Part shown: positions 16,494 through 27,988 of the stretch, piece after piece
How positions within the stretch are numbered: the stretch's first letter is position 1
Layout of the letters: every line of letters begins with the position of its first letter
DNA from: Nocardioides sp.
Lineage (GTDB): Bacteria; Actinomycetota; Actinomycetes; Propionibacteriales; Nocardioidaceae
Reading direction: 5' to 3'
NCBI RefSeq assembly: GCF_030019515.1
Contig: NZ_JASEEQ010000004.1
Span: forward strand, 248,001 to 312,000
Length of the DNA stretch: 64,000 nucleotides
The notes under the pieces: generated by a model
The model's database searches: none
Told to the model about the DNA's origin: nothing
What the model saw: only the letters and a program-made list of their open reading frames with translations
Position numbers and translations under genes: made by a program

Positions 16494-16549
16494 CCGCGTC
16501 GATCGCACCACCTCGACGCGGCTGCCCCTCGTGCCCGAGGGGCTTTTTT
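16493..16549 (+). terminator. leuS attenuator: two hairpins and a T tract
   Basis: The first stem is GCCGCGTCGA/TCGACGCGGC (16493-16502 with 16513-16522). The second is an intrinsic terminator GCCCCTC/GAGGGGC (16524-16530 with 16537-16543) followed by six Ts. It lies 43 bases before leuS and after the Leu-rich leader peptide. I could not identify a convincing antiterminator pairing by eye. Confidence 0.8.
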
Positions 16550-16592
16550 GTGCCCGGAGCAGCCCCACGACACCAGAGCTGAGAGAGACGAG

Positions 16593-19085
16593 ATGAGCGA
16601 GCAGGAGACCCAGCAGGCCCCGCAGGCGACGGAGACCGCGACGTACGACGCGCGCGCGATCCAGGACAAGTGGCTGCCCGTGTGGGAGCGGCTGCAGCCC
16701 TTCCGCGCGGACGACGCGTCGCCGCGGGAGCGGAAGTACGCGCTCACGATGTTCCCCTACCCCAGCGGCGACCTGCACATGGGCCACGCGGAGGTCACCG
16801 CCCTGCACGACGTGATCGCGCGCTACTGGTGGCAGCGCGGCTACGAGGTGCTGAACCCGATGGGCTGGGACTCCTTCGGCCTGCCCGCCGAGAACGCCGC
16901 GATCCGCAACGACGAGCACCCGGCGACCTACACCTACGCGAACATCGAGACGCAGTACGAGTCCTTCAAGCGGTACGCCGTCTCCTTCGACTGGTCGCGC
17001 CGGCTGCACACCTCCGACCCGGAGTACTACCGCTGGACCCAGTGGCTGTTCCTGAAGTTCCGCGAGCGCGGGCTGGCCTACCGCAAGTCCTCACCGGTCA
17101 ACTGGTGTCCCAACGACCAGACGGTGCTGGCCAACGAGCAGGTCGTCGACGGCCGCTGCGAGCGCTGCGGCGCCGAGGTCACCAAGCGCGAGCTGACTCA
17201 GTGGTACTTCAAGATCACCGACTACGCCCAGGAGCTGCTGGACCGCCTGGACGACCTGGAGCCGACCTGGCCGGCGCGGGTCGTCACCGCACAGCGCAAC
17301 TGGATCGGGCGCTCCGAGGGCGCGCACGTCGACTTCGTGGTCGAGGGGCGTGACGAGCCGGTGACGGTCTACACGACCCGGCCGGACACCCTGTACGGCG
17401 CGACGTTCATGGTCGTGGCCGCGGACGCCAGGCTGGCCGCGCAGATCGTGTCCGACGAGCAGCGGCCGGCGCTGGAGACCTACCTGGAGAGCGTGCGCCG
17501 GGAGTCCGAGATCGACCGGCTGGCGACCGACCGTCCCAAGACCGGCGTGTTCCTGGGCGTGCACGCGGTCAACCCGGTCAGCGGCGAGCGGATCCCGGTC
17601 TGGGCGGCCGACTACGTGCTGGCCGACTACGGCACCGGCGCGATCATGGCCGTCCCTGCGCACGACCAGCGCGACCTGGACTTCGCCAAGGAGTTCGGCC
17701 TGCCCGTCCGGCGCGTCGTGGACACCGGCGAGGAGAACCCGGAGGAGACGTACGTCGCCACCACCGGTGACGGCGTCTACGTGAACTCCGGCCCGCTGGA
17801 CGGCATCACCGACAAGGCGACCGGCGTCCGCACCACCATCGAGATGTTGGAGGCCGCCGGCACCGGCACCGGCGCGGTCAACTTCCGGCTGCGCGACTGG
17901 CTGCTGAGCCGGCAGCGCTACTGGGGCGTCCCGATCCCGATCATCCACTGCGACGCGTGCGGCGAGGTCGCCGTGCCGTACGACCAGCTGCCGCTGGAGC
18001 TGCCCGAGCTGCGGGGTGCCGACCTGAAGCCCAGGGGCGTGTCGCCGCTGGCGGCCGCCGAGGACTGGGTCAACGTCACCTGCCCCGAGTGCGGCGGCGC
18101 CGCCAAGCGGGACAGCGACACGATGGACACGTTCGTCGACTCCTCCTGGTACTTCCTGCGCTACTGCTCGCCGGACTACACCGACGGCCCGTTCGACGTG
18201 GAGAAGGCGAAGGCGTGGATGCCCGCCGACATCTACGTGGGCGGCGTCGAGCACGCGGTCCTGCACCTGCTGTACGCGCGCTTCTTCACCAAGGTGCTGC
18301 GCGACATGGGGATGCTGGAGGTGGACGAGCCGTTCGCCGCCCAGCTGAACCAGGGCATCGTCATCAACCAGGGCAAGAAGATGAGCAAGTCGCTGGGCAA
18401 CGGCGTCAGTCTGGGGGACCAACTAGCGGAGTTCGGGGTGGACGCGGTCCGTGTGACGCTGGTCTTCGCCGGCCCGCCGGAGGACGACATCGACTGGGCG
18501 GACGTGTCGCCGGCCGGCGCCCTGCGGTTCCTGCAGCGCGCCTGGCGGCTGTCGGGTGACGTCACCTCCGCGGCCGGTACGCCGGCCGCCGGCGGCGACG
18601 TCGCGCTGCGCCGGGTCACCGCGCGGACCGTGCACGACGCGGCCGAGCTGGTCGAGTCCTACCGGTTCAACGTGATGGTGGCCCGGGTGATGGAGCTGGT
18701 GAACGCCACCCGCAAGGCGATCGACGGCGGCCCCGGCCCGGCCGACCCCGCGGTGCGCGAGGCGACCGAGACGGTGGCGATCCTGCTGTCGCTGGTCGCG
18801 CCGTACGTCGCCGAGGAGATGTGGGAGCGGCTGGGGCACGAGCCCACGGTCGCCCGCGTCGGCTGGCCCGAGGTGGACCCGGCGCTGCTGGTCGAGGAGC
18901 AGGTGACCGCGGTGGTCCAGATCCAGGGCAAGGTGCGCGCCCGGCTGGAGGTCGCGCCGGACATCAGCGAGGCCGACCTGGAGCAGCTGGCGATGGCGGA
19001 TCCCGCCGTGGTCCGCGCGATCGACGGCCGCCCGGTGCGCAAGGTGATCGTCCGGGCGCCGAAGCTGGTCAACGTCGTCGTGTGA
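16593..19085 (+). CDS. leuS: leucyl-tRNA synthetase
   Basis: An 830-residue class I aminoacyl-tRNA synthetase that charges tRNA-Leu. [12 protein letters not shown] near residues 52-63 contains the HIGH-type signature and [10 protein letters not shown] near 594-603 the KMSKS loop. The CP1 editing domain between them has the [12 protein letters not shown] motif. A zinc-type cluster ([13 protein letters not shown] with CERCG) and the C-terminal anticodon domain are present. ATG 16593 follows a GAGAGAGACGAG ribosome site. Expression is probably attenuated in response to leucine through the upstream leader. Confidence 0.98.
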   Translation: MSEQETQQAPQATETATYDARAIQDKWLPVWERLQPFRADDASPRERKYALTMFPYPSGDLHMGHAEVTALHDVIARYWWQRGYEVLNPMGWDSFGLPAENAAIRNDEHPATYTYANIETQYESFKRYAVSFDWSRRLHTSDPEYYRWTQWLFLKFRERGLAYRKSSPVNWCPNDQTVLANEQVVDGRCERCGAEVTKRELTQWYFKITDYAQELLDRLDDLEPTWPARVVTAQRNWIGRSEGAHVDFVVEGRDEPVTVYTTRPDTLYGATFMVVAADARLAAQIVSDEQRPALETYLESVRRESEIDRLATDRPKTGVFLGVHAVNPVSGERIPVWAADYVLADYGTGAIMAVPAHDQRDLDFAKEFGLPVRRVVDTGEENPEETYVATTGDGVYVNSGPLDGITDKATGVRTTIEMLEAAGTGTGAVNFRLRDWLLSRQRYWGVPIPIIHCDACGEVAVPYDQLPLELPELRGADLKPRGVSPLAAAEDWVNVTCPECGGAAKRDSDTMDTFVDSSWYFLRYCSPDYTDGPFDVEKAKAWMPADIYVGGVEHAVLHLLYARFFTKVLRDMGMLEVDEPFAAQLNQGIVINQGKKMSKSLGNGVSLGDQLAEFGVDAVRVTLVFAGPPEDDIDWADVSPAGALRFLQRAWRLSGDVTSAAGTPAAGGDVALRRVTARTVHDAAELVESYRFNVMVARVMELVNATRKAIDGGPGPADPAVREATETVAILLSLVAPYVAEEMWERLGHEPTVARVGWPEVDPALLVEEQVTAVVQIQGKVRARLEVAPDISEADLEQLAMADPAVVRAIDGRPVRKVIVRAPKLVNVVV

Positions 19086-19115
19086 CGGCTCGGTGGTCGG
19101 GCTTGCCGAGACCAC

Positions 19116-19121
19116 TACCCT
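19116..19121 (+). promoter_or_regulatory. -10 box of degV (leaderless)
   Basis: TACCCT lies seven bases before ATG 19129, 30 bases after the leuS stop. It has the same hexamer as the leuS leader promoter. Confidence 0.45.
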
Positions 19122-19128
19122 CGCCCTC

Positions 19129-19983
19129 ATGCCGGTCGTCATCGTCACCGACTCGACCGCCAGCCTCCCGCCGGAGGTGGCGGCCGAGCGCGGCGTACTG
19201 GTGGTGCCGCTGCAGGTGGTGATCGGTGCGACCGTGTACGACGAGGGCGCCGACGGGGCGACGCCGGAGCTGGTGGCGGCCGCGCTCAAGGAGTGGAAGC
19301 CGGTCAGCACGTCCCGGCCCGGGCCGGCCGCGCTCCTGGAGGTCTACGAGCAGGCCGCCCGGGACGGCGCCACCGAGATCGTCTCGATCCACCTGTCCGG
19401 TCAGATGAGCGGCACCTTCGAGTCCGCCCAGCTGGCCGCCCGCGACGCCTCGATCCGGGTGCTCCCGGTCGACACCCGGCAGGTCGGCGTGGCGACCGGG
19501 TACGCCGTGCTCGCTGCCGCCGACGTCCTCGACGCCGGGGGAGACGCGGCCGCGGCCGCGGCGGCGGCCCGGGCGCGGGCCGCCGCGTCGGCCTCCCTGT
19601 TCTACGTCGACACGCTGGAGTACCTGCGCCGCGGCGGCCGGATCGGCAAGGCCGCCGCCCTGCTGGGCGGCGCGCTGTCGGTGAAGCCGCTGCTCCAGAT
19701 CGAGGACGGCGTGGTCGCCTCGCTCGAGCGGGTCCGCACCTCGGCACGGGCGCTCGCGCGCCTCGAGGAGCTCGCCGTGCAAGCGGCCGGGGAGGCGGCG
19801 GTGGACGCCTGCGTCGCGCACCTGGCCAACCCCGAGCGCGCCGGCCAGCTCGCCGAGCGGCTCGCGCGCCGCCTCGAGGGCAACCTCGACGGCCGCGAGG
19901 TCTGGTGCGGCGAGCTGGGCGCCGTCCTCGGCGCCCACGTCGGTCCGGGCATGATCGCCGTCTGCGTCGCTCCGCGACTCTGA
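19129..19983 (+). CDS. DegV family protein (fatty-acid-binding, FakB-like)
   Basis: A 284-residue cytoplasmic DegV protein. The opening IVTDSTASLPPE is the conserved DSxxxL motif. VSIHLSGQMSGTFESA and VDTRQVGVATGY continue the family core that buries one fatty-acyl chain. Relatives (FakB) present fatty acids to FakA kinase in Gram-positive phospholipid metabolism; no fakA-type gene is nearby. It lies 44 bases after leuS with its own predicted leaderless promoter. Confidence 0.92.
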   Translation: MPVVIVTDSTASLPPEVAAERGVLVVPLQVVIGATVYDEGADGATPELVAAALKEWKPVSTSRPGPAALLEVYEQAARDGATEIVSIHLSGQMSGTFESAQLAARDASIRVLPVDTRQVGVATGYAVLAAADVLDAGGDAAAAAAAARARAAASASLFYVDTLEYLRRGGRIGKAAALLGGALSVKPLLQIEDGVVASLERVRTSARALARLEELAVQAAGEAAVDACVAHLANPERAGQLAERLARRLEGNLDGREVWCGELGAVLGAHVGPGMIAVCVAPRL

Positions 19984-20129
19984 GTCGGGACCCGGAGCCC
20001 GGACTCCGGAGCCTCGGGCCGCGCGGCGCTGACCCGGACGTTCGGCCCGGGCGGCGTCCACAGGCGGTGCTGCGGCGCCGCCGTCCACATCCGTGGTCGC
20101 AGGCGCGGGCCGGGGTCCGTGCCGCTGCC

Positions 20130-20135
20130 TAGCGT
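20130..20135 (+). promoter_or_regulatory. -10 box of comEA (leaderless)
   Basis: TAGCGT followed by six bases and ATG 20142. The rest of the 158-base gap after degV holds only a loose GC hairpin. Confidence 0.45.
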
Positions 20136-20141
20136 CGCGGC

Positions 20142-21059
20142 ATGTCCACCCCTCGCTCCGCCCGTCCCCGCCCCGAGCGCGAGGAGGTCGTCGCCCGCCG
20201 CCTCGCGCTGCTGCACGCCGAGCTGGCGGGCGCCCGGCCGGCGGCTCCGCTCCCCGCTGCCCTCCCCGGTGCGCTCCCAGGTCCGCCGCCCGAGCCGCCA
20301 GGGGTCCCGCCGCCCGAGCCGCCAGGGGGCGCGCCGCGCCCGGGCACGCCACCCGCGGTGCCGGTTCCCGGGCGGCACGCGTCGCGACGGCCCGGCGGGC
20401 CGACCGCGGTGCTGCCGGCCACCTTGCGCGGCCGGGTGTCCCTCGGGCCGGCGCAGCTCACGGTCGTCGCGCTGGTCGTCGCCCTTGGGCTGGCCGTGAC
20501 CTGCTGGTGGGTGGTGCGTGGCGACGCCGACCGGCTCGAGGCGCCCGTGCTCGAGCCGACCGGTGCAGCCCTGACGACGGAGGGACCGCTCTCGGACGCG
20601 TCCCCGGTCGCGGCGCAGGCGTCCGCGGCCGCGACGGTCACCGTGGACGTGACCGGCAAGGTCCGCCGGCCCGGGATCGTCGTGCTCGACACCGGCGCCC
20701 GCGTCGTGGACGCGCTCGAGGCGGCCGGCGGCGCCCGCCGGGGCGTCGACCTGTCCGGGCTGAACCTCGCCCGGGTGCTCGTCGACGGCGAGCAGGTCGT
20801 GGTGGGCGAGCCGCCGCCGACGACCCTCGGGGCCGCCGCGGTGCCGAGTCCCGGAGCCTCCGGCGGGCCGTTGGTGAACCTCAACACCGCCACCCAGGCC
20901 GAGCTCGAGGCGCTGCCGGAGGTCGGGCCGGTGACGGCGCAGGCGATCCTCTCGTGGCGTGCCGAGCACGGCGGCTTCACCGCGGTCGACGAGCTGCTGG
21001 AGGTCGACGGCATCGGCGACGCGACGCTCGGTCAGCTCGCGCCCTTCGTGACGGTCTGA
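20142..21059 (+). CDS. comEA: ComEA family DNA-binding competence protein
   Basis: A 305-residue protein anchored in the membrane. A Pro-rich cytoplasmic tail (about 28-85) contains the doubled unit PEPPGVPPPEPPGG. One transmembrane helix follows near 106-125, then an SLBB domain starting TVTVDVTGKVRRPGIVVLD, then two helix-hairpin-helix motifs beginning LVNLNTATQAELEALPEVG. In transformable bacteria ComEA holds incoming DNA at the cell surface and passes it to ComEC, encoded four bases downstream. Many actinobacteria keep the pair without known transformation. Confidence 0.92.
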   Translation: MSTPRSARPRPEREEVVARRLALLHAELAGARPAAPLPAALPGALPGPPPEPPGVPPPEPPGGAPRPGTPPAVPVPGRHASRRPGGPTAVLPATLRGRVSLGPAQLTVVALVVALGLAVTCWWVVRGDADRLEAPVLEPTGAALTTEGPLSDASPVAAQASAAATVTVDVTGKVRRPGIVVLDTGARVVDALEAAGGARRGVDLSGLNLARVLVDGEQVVVGEPPPTTLGAAAVPSPGASGGPLVNLNTATQAELEALPEVGPVTAQAILSWRAEHGGFTAVDELLEVDGIGDATLGQLAPFVTV

Positions 21060-21063
21060 CGAC

Positions 21064-23403
21064 GTGGCCGAGGCTCTACCCCGCCGGCCGCCCGACCTGC
21101 GGATGCTGCTGCTCGGCGGTGCGGCGTGGGGCGGCGCCCTGGCCGCCCGGGCGATCGGCTGGTGGGTGCTCCCGGCGGCCCTGGGAGTCGGGCTGCTGGC
21201 CTGGCCGTCGGCCCGGGGCCGTGGTCGAGCAGCGGTGCGCACGACCGCCGGGCTGGTCCTGGTCGTCGCCGCGGTGGGTGCGGTCGCGACCCTCCGGCTC
21301 GAGCAGGTCGCCCACAGCCCGGTCGCGGACCTCGCCCGGGAGGGTGCGGCGGTGCGTCTGGTCGGCACGGTGCGGTCGGACCCGCGGCGCGCCGAGGGCC
21401 GCTTCGGCGACATCGTGACCGTGCGCCTCGACGTCCGCGAAGTGACCGGGCGCGGAGCGACGTACGCCCTGGCCGCGCCGGTCCTGGTGCTGGCCGACGA
21501 GGACTGGGCGGACGTCCCGCTGGGTGCGACCGTGACGGCCGCCGGCCGGCTCTCGCCGGCCGACGGCGGCGACCTCGCCGCGGTCCTCGGCGCCCGGGGC
21601 CCCCCGGAGGTGGTCGACGACCCGGACCGGTGGTGGGACGCAGCGGCGGCGGTGCGCGCCTCGGTCCGCGCGGCCGTCGCGCGCCGGCCGGACGCCCAGC
21701 GGTCGCTGGTCCCCGCGCTGGTCGACGGTGACGACGCCGCAGTCGACGACACGCTGGCCGCGGACTTCCGGACCACCGGGCTCACCCACCTGCTCGCCGT
21801 CTCGGGCACCAACCTGACCCTGGTGGTCGGGTTCCTGCTCGTGCTCGCCCGCTGGTGCGGAGTCCGAGGTCGCTGGCTGTACGCCGTGGGCGCGCTGGGC
21901 ATCGCCGGCTTCGTGCTCCTGGCCCGCACCGAGCCGAGCGTGCTGCGGGCCGCGGTGATGGGGACGGTCGCGCTGTTCGCGATGGGCACGGAGGGGCGTG
22001 AGCGGGGCTCCCGGGCGCTGGGCGTGGCGGTGCTCGCGCTGCTGCTGGTGCGACCGGACCTCGCCGCCTCGGCGGGCTTCACGCTCTCGGTGCTCGCGAC
22101 CGCCGGCATCCTGCTGCTCGCGCCGGGATGGCGCGACGCCCTCGCCCGGTGGCTGCCGCGGTGGGTGGCCGAGGCGATTGCGGTCCCGGCCGCGGCCCAG
22201 CTGGCCTGCACCCCGGTCGTGGCCGCGATCTCCGGCCAGGTCAGCCTGGTCGCGGTCGCCGCCAACCTGGCCGCCGCGCCGGTGGTCGGCCCGGCGACGG
22301 TGCTCGGGCTCGGGGGCGGGCTCGTGGGGCTCGTCTGGGAGTCCGGCGGCCGGTTGCTCGGCACCCTCGCCGGCTGGTGCGTCGGCTGGCTCGTGGTGGT
22401 CGCCACCCGCGGCGCGGCCCTGCCGTCCGCGGCGCTCGGGTGGGGGACCGGGGCCGTCGCGCTGGCCCTGCTGACGCTGGTGGTCGCGACGATCGCGCTC
22501 GTGGGTCCGCTGCTCCTGCGGCGCAGGTCCACCGGCCTGGGGTGCTGCGCGCTGCTGGTCGCGACCGTGCTGGTGCGCCTGCCGACGCCGGGCTGGCCTC
22601 CCGACGGGTGGGTGCTGGTCGCGTGCGACGTCGGCCAGGGCGACGCCCTGGTGCTCAACGCCGGGCCGCACGCCGCCGTGGTCGTCGACGCCGGGCCGGA
22701 GCCGGCGCTGGTGGACGCCTGCCTGGACCGGCTCGAGATCGAGACGGTGCCGCTGGTGGTGCTGACCCACTTCCACGCCGACCACGTCGACGGCCTGCCC
22801 GGGGTGCTCGACGGGCGCACCGTCGGCGCCGTGGAGACCACCCGGCTGCTGGACCCGCCCGAGGGCGTGGCCGCCGTGTCCGACGCGCTCGACGCGCTCG
22901 ACGGCGCTGCCCTCGCGGCGGTCCCCGCGCCGTACGGCGCCACGCGCCGCGTGGGCCAGGTGTCCTTCCAGGTGCTGTGGCCGCCGGCGGACTCCCCGAC
23001 GGTCGGACCCGGTGACGGGAGCACCGCGAACGAGGCCAGCGTGGTGCTGCTGGTGGAGGTGCGCGGCCTGCGGATGCTGCTCACCGGTGACGTCGAGCCC
23101 GAGGGCCAGGCCGCGCTCGCGCGGGCGCTGCCAGGCCTGCGGGTGGACGTGCTCAAGGTGCCTCACCACGGCAGCCGCTACCAGGACGAGGATTGGCTGC
23201 TGAGCCTGGGCGCGCGAGCGGCGCTCGTCTCGGTCGGTGCCGACAACGACTACGGGCACCCGGCGCCGGAGACCCTCGCCCCCCTCGAGGCCGCCGGCGT
23301 ACGCGTGCTGCGCACCGACCTCGACGGGGACCTCGCGGTCATCGTCGACGGTGCGGGGGACGGCACCGGTGAGGGCGGTGGGCTGTCGGTGGCCACGCGT
23401 TAG
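21064..23403 (+). CDS. comEC: ComEC/Rec2 family competence channel protein
   Basis: A 779-residue integral membrane protein. The N-terminal region holds an OB-like periplasmic domain (about 90-190). The competence domain follows with many helices and the motif HLLAVSGTNLTLVVGF. The C-terminal metallo-beta-lactamase domain (about 515-775) starts ACDVGQGDALVLN and has the HFHADHVDG metal motif and HHGSRYQDE. It should form the channel that takes up single-stranded DNA, with the hydrolase domain trimming it. GTG start four bases after comEA. Confidence 0.93.
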   Translation: MAEALPRRPPDLRMLLLGGAAWGGALAARAIGWWVLPAALGVGLLAWPSARGRGRAAVRTTAGLVLVVAAVGAVATLRLEQVAHSPVADLAREGAAVRLVGTVRSDPRRAEGRFGDIVTVRLDVREVTGRGATYALAAPVLVLADEDWADVPLGATVTAAGRLSPADGGDLAAVLGARGPPEVVDDPDRWWDAAAAVRASVRAAVARRPDAQRSLVPALVDGDDAAVDDTLAADFRTTGLTHLLAVSGTNLTLVVGFLLVLARWCGVRGRWLYAVGALGIAGFVLLARTEPSVLRAAVMGTVALFAMGTEGRERGSRALGVAVLALLLVRPDLAASAGFTLSVLATAGILLLAPGWRDALARWLPRWVAEAIAVPAAAQLACTPVVAAISGQVSLVAVAANLAAAPVVGPATVLGLGGGLVGLVWESGGRLLGTLAGWCVGWLVVVATRGAALPSAALGWGTGAVALALLTLVVATIALVGPLLLRRRSTGLGCCALLVATVLVRLPTPGWPPDGWVLVACDVGQGDALVLNAGPHAAVVVDAGPEPALVDACLDRLEIETVPLVVLTHFHADHVDGLPGVLDGRTVGAVETTRLLDPPEGVAAVSDALDALDGAALAAVPAPYGATRRVGQVSFQVLWPPADSPTVGPGDGSTANEASVVLLVEVRGLRMLLTGDVEPEGQAALARALPGLRVDVLKVPHHGSRYQDEDWLLSLGARAALVSVGADNDYGHPAPETLAPLEAAGVRVLRTDLDGDLAVIVDGAGDGTGEGGGLSVATR

Positions 23404-23415
23404 GGTGTGCGCACC

Positions 23416-24408
23416 ATGGCAGGTCCCTCCCAGCCGCGCGCGGCAGACGTCCTCGGTCGGGTCATCCTGGTGACCGGCAAGGAGGAGTTCCTCAACGAGC
23501 GGACGGTCGCCGCGGTGCGCGCCGCGGTCCGCGGCCACGACGCCGAGGCGGAGCTGTCCGAGACGGTGGCCGGTGACCTCTCGCTGGCCACGCTGGGCGA
23601 GCTGGCCGCGCCCTCGCTGTTCTCGAGCATCCGGTGCGTCGTCGTGCGGGCACTGGAGAACCTGCCCGACGAGTCGGTCGAGGGACTGGTCGCCTACGCC
23701 ACGGCGCCCGCGGAGGACGTGGCGCTCGTGCTGGTGCACGGCGGCGGGCCCAAGGGAAGCGGCACGCTCACCAAGCTGCGCAAGCTGGAGGCGGTCACCG
23801 AGTCCAAGTCGGGGGAGCTGCGTCCTGCGGAGTTCCCGTCGTTCGTGGCCGCCGAGGTGCGCAGCCACGGGTCGTCCATCGACCAGGAGGCGGCCGACTT
23901 CCTCGTGCAGGCCGTCGGCCAGGACCTGCGCTCGCTCTCGGCGGCCGCCGACCAGCTGACCAACGACTTCCCGGGCCAGCCGTTGAGCGTCGAGAAGGTC
24001 AAGCAGTACTTCGGCGGCCGGGCCGAGGCGAAGTCCTTCGCCGTCGCCGACGCCGCGTTCTGGGGCCGGCGCACCGCCGCGCTCGAGGAGCTGCGCTGGG
24101 CCCTGGACGGCGGCACCGCACCGGTCCTGGTGACCTCGGCGTTCGCCGGCGGCGCCCGGGGGGTGGCGCGCTACAAGGCGGCCCCGCGGGGGATGCGCGA
24201 CGCCGACCTGGCCCGCGAGGTCGGGGTGCCGCCGTGGAAGCTGCGCACCATCCGCGACCAGTCCCGCGGCTGGTCCGACGGCGGCATCGCCCGCGCGATC
24301 CGCGCGATCGCCCGGGCCGACGCCGACATCAAGGGCGCGGCCAGCGACCCGTCGTACACCCTCGAGCGCCTGGTCCTGACGATCACCGGCCTCCGCGAGC
24401 CCCGCTGA
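23416..24408 (+). CDS. holA: DNA polymerase III subunit delta
   Basis: A 330-residue clamp-loader delta subunit, which opens the sliding clamp during replication. The N-terminus VILVTGKEEFLNERTV is the degenerate ATPase strand, and AAADQLTNDFPGQPLSVEKV and the C-terminal WSDGGIARAIRAIARADADIKG fit the family. The order comEA-comEC-holA-rpsT is a well-kept bacterial synteny. ATG 23416 is taken, with GTG 23407 also possible. TAGGGT at 23401-23406 is a good -10 box and at the same time contains the comEC stop codon. Confidence 0.93.
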   Translation: MAGPSQPRAADVLGRVILVTGKEEFLNERTVAAVRAAVRGHDAEAELSETVAGDLSLATLGELAAPSLFSSIRCVVVRALENLPDESVEGLVAYATAPAEDVALVLVHGGGPKGSGTLTKLRKLEAVTESKSGELRPAEFPSFVAAEVRSHGSSIDQEAADFLVQAVGQDLRSLSAAADQLTNDFPGQPLSVEKVKQYFGGRAEAKSFAVADAAFWGRRTAALEELRWALDGGTAPVLVTSAFAGGARGVARYKAAPRGMRDADLAREVGVPPWKLRTIRDQSRGWSDGGIARAIRAIARADADIKGAASDPSYTLERLVLTITGLREPR

Positions 24409-24446
24409 CGCCGCCCCGGTCCTCCCCGCCCCGGCGGCCTGTCGAC

Positions 24447-24534
24447 GGTTTCCCCGGCTAGCCGGGGATGTTGCCACTTGTGGGCCGAAACTTCGCCCGA
24501 CAAGTGCCGGTTTCCCCGGCCGGCCGGGGAAACC
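24447..24534. repeat. nested palindromic element between holA and rpsT
   Basis: Three palindromes are nested in 88 bases. TCCCCGGCTAGCCGGGGA is perfect at 24451-24468. A hairpin with stem CACTTGT/ACAAGTG (24475-24481 with 24500-24506) continues through GGGC/GCCC. A 26-bp perfect palindrome lies at 24509-24534, centred on GGCCGGCC. The outer arms GGTTTCCCCGGC (24447-24458) and GCCGGGGAAACC (24523-24534) can also pair. It sits between convergent genes, so it may end transcription both ways, but it looks like a mobile-type palindromic repeat. Confidence 0.75.
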
Positions 24535-24645
24535 TGCGGGCCAGCGCCGCGGACCATCCGTTGCTCCTGCTAGGCGGGCCGGCGGCAGCCCGAAATGCAG
24601 ATCGACCCGCCAGACCTGGTCTGACGGGTCGACGGTGGCGGCGGC

Positions 24646-24906
24646 TCAGAGAGTCGCGGCCTTCTTGGCGATCGCGGACTTGCGGTTCGCGGCCTGGTTC
24701 TTGTGGATGATGCCCTTGGAGGCGGCCTTGTCCAGCTTGCGTGCGGCGTCGCGGCCGAGCGCCACGGCGCTGTCCTTGTCGCCGGTCTCGGCGGCCTCGC
24801 GGAACTTGCGCACGGCGGTCTTCAGGCCCGTCTTGACGGCCTTGTTGCGCTCGTGGCGCCGCTCGTTCTGCTTGTTCCGCTTGATCTGGGACTTGATGTT
24901 CGCCAC
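24646..24906 (-). CDS. rpsT: 30S ribosomal protein S20
   Basis: An 86-residue, Lys/Arg-rich helical protein that binds 16S rRNA in the small subunit. [20 protein letters not shown] and [19 protein letters not shown] are diagnostic of S20. Start GTG 24906, with AGAAGG upstream. It is convergent with holA and has a leader of about 80 bases if TAACGT upstream is its -10 box. Confidence 0.97.
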   Translation of the reverse strand: MANIKSQIKRNKQNERRHERNKAVKTGLKTAVRKFREAAETGDKDSAVALGRDAARKLDKAASKGIIHKNQAANRKSAIAKKAATL

Positions 24907-25029
24907 TGGAGCAGCCTTCTGGTCGATGTGGACACGGGTCTTGATGTCTGGGTGCGTATCGGCGTGCGGGCAGCCGGACACGCGACGGACAACGTTAGCA
25001 GCGCAGCGCGCAGCGGCCCAAATCGCTCC

Positions 25030-25977
25030 TCACGTCCACCCGCGCCGCTCGCAGAGCCACTCCCAGCACACCTCGCCCTGCCAGCGCTGGGCGTCGCGCA
25101 TGTACGGCGAGGTCGGCGGCACCGGCAGGGCCGCGGAGCGGAGGAAGTAGCCGGTGACCAGGGCGAGCGCGACGTCGACGGCCTCGGGGTCGAGGTCGCG
25201 GGTCAGCGGCGAGCCCGCGAGCACGGCGTCCACGTCCAGCCCGTCGCCGCGCGGCCCGATGAGCAGGAACAGGGTGTCCAGCCAGGCCGCGCCGACCACC
25301 GGCCAGTTCCAGTCGCACAGCAGGACCCGGCCGTCGTCGGCGAGCATCAGGTTGTCGTCGCGGACGTCGGTGTGGACCAGCGTGGACCCGGCGGTCACCT
25401 CACGGAACCGCGCGGCCAGGTCGGCGGCCCGGTCGGCGTGGTCGCGGCGTACGTCGGCCCAGAGGGCCGGCCAGCCGTCGAACTCGGTGGCGAAGTCGTC
25501 GACAGCCAGTCCCGCCGGCGGCGGGGTCAGCGTGAGCGCCAGCTGCTCGGTCATCCGCACGCAGGCCGCCAGGTCCTCCACGCGCCAGGGACGCTCCGGC
25601 TGGCGGGAGGCGACGTGCTCGATGCCGAGCACCACCCAGTCGTCGGGGTCGCCCGTGTCGTGGACCCAGAGCAGCCGCGGTGCCGGCGCCTCGTCGGGCA
25701 GCGCAGCCAGCTTGCGCGCCTCCTCCCGGTAGGCCTCGGCGAACATCCGCTGCGCCCGGGCCGAGGCCGCCTTCACGAAGTGCCGGGAGCCGTCCGCGCA
25801 GGTCAGCACGGACGCGAAGCCCGGGGTGAACCCGGCGCCCTGGGAGGCGGCCTCGACCACCGGCGACCCGCACCGCTGCTCGACCAGGGCGCGGATCCGC
25901 GGTGGCAGGTGCGGCCACTCCAGCCGCCGTGCGGTGCGGCCGTGCGGGATGGTCGTCGGACGGCGTGCGGCGCTCAC
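25030..25977 (-). CDS. aminoglycoside phosphotransferase (APH) family protein
   Basis: A 315-residue protein-kinase-like small-molecule phosphotransferase. The catalytic loop is [13 protein letters not shown] (Asp base in HTDxRxxN) and the metal-binding motif is [11 protein letters not shown]. The N-lobe has [23 protein letters not shown] with the ATP lysine. Start GTG 25977. The substrate is unknown: such genes in soil actinobacteria act on antibiotics, homoserine, choline or other hydroxyls. It is divergent from lepA by 140 bases. Confidence 0.88.
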   Translation of the reverse strand: MSAARRPTTIPHGRTARRLEWPHLPPRIRALVEQRCGSPVVEAASQGAGFTPGFASVLTCADGSRHFVKAASARAQRMFAEAYREEARKLAALPDEAPAPRLLWVHDTGDPDDWVVLGIEHVASRQPERPWRVEDLAACVRMTEQLALTLTPPPAGLAVDDFATEFDGWPALWADVRRDHADRAADLAARFREVTAGSTLVHTDVRDDNLMLADDGRVLLCDWNWPVVGAAWLDTLFLLIGPRGDGLDVDAVLAGSPLTRDLDPEAVDVALALVTGYFLRSAALPVPPTSPYMRDAQRWQGEVCWEWLCERRGWT

Positions 25978-26116
25978 CGAGCCATCCTCGCGGATCCGGC
26001 CCCGCCGATCGCGCGGGGTGTGCGCCGGGCGCGTGCCGGGCTGGTGCGGAGTGAGGGTTTCGGCCCGCGCAATGGAACAATGGGCGCCGTCCCCGCCCGC
26101 TCGACGAGAGTCACCT

Positions 26117-27987
<1,871 letters not shown>

Positions 27988-27988
<1 letters not shown>

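Noticed and set aside
16224-16592. T-box riboswitch in front of leuS
   Set aside because: No T-box consensus or specifier-loop structure is seen; the Leu-codon leader peptide plus terminator explains the region better.
19602-24477. Very long minus-strand open frames opposite comEA/comEC/holA
   Set aside because: High GC content leaves antisense frames open. Their translations are Ser/Thr/Arg- or Gln/Arg-rich with no motifs, while the plus strand carries full recognisable families.
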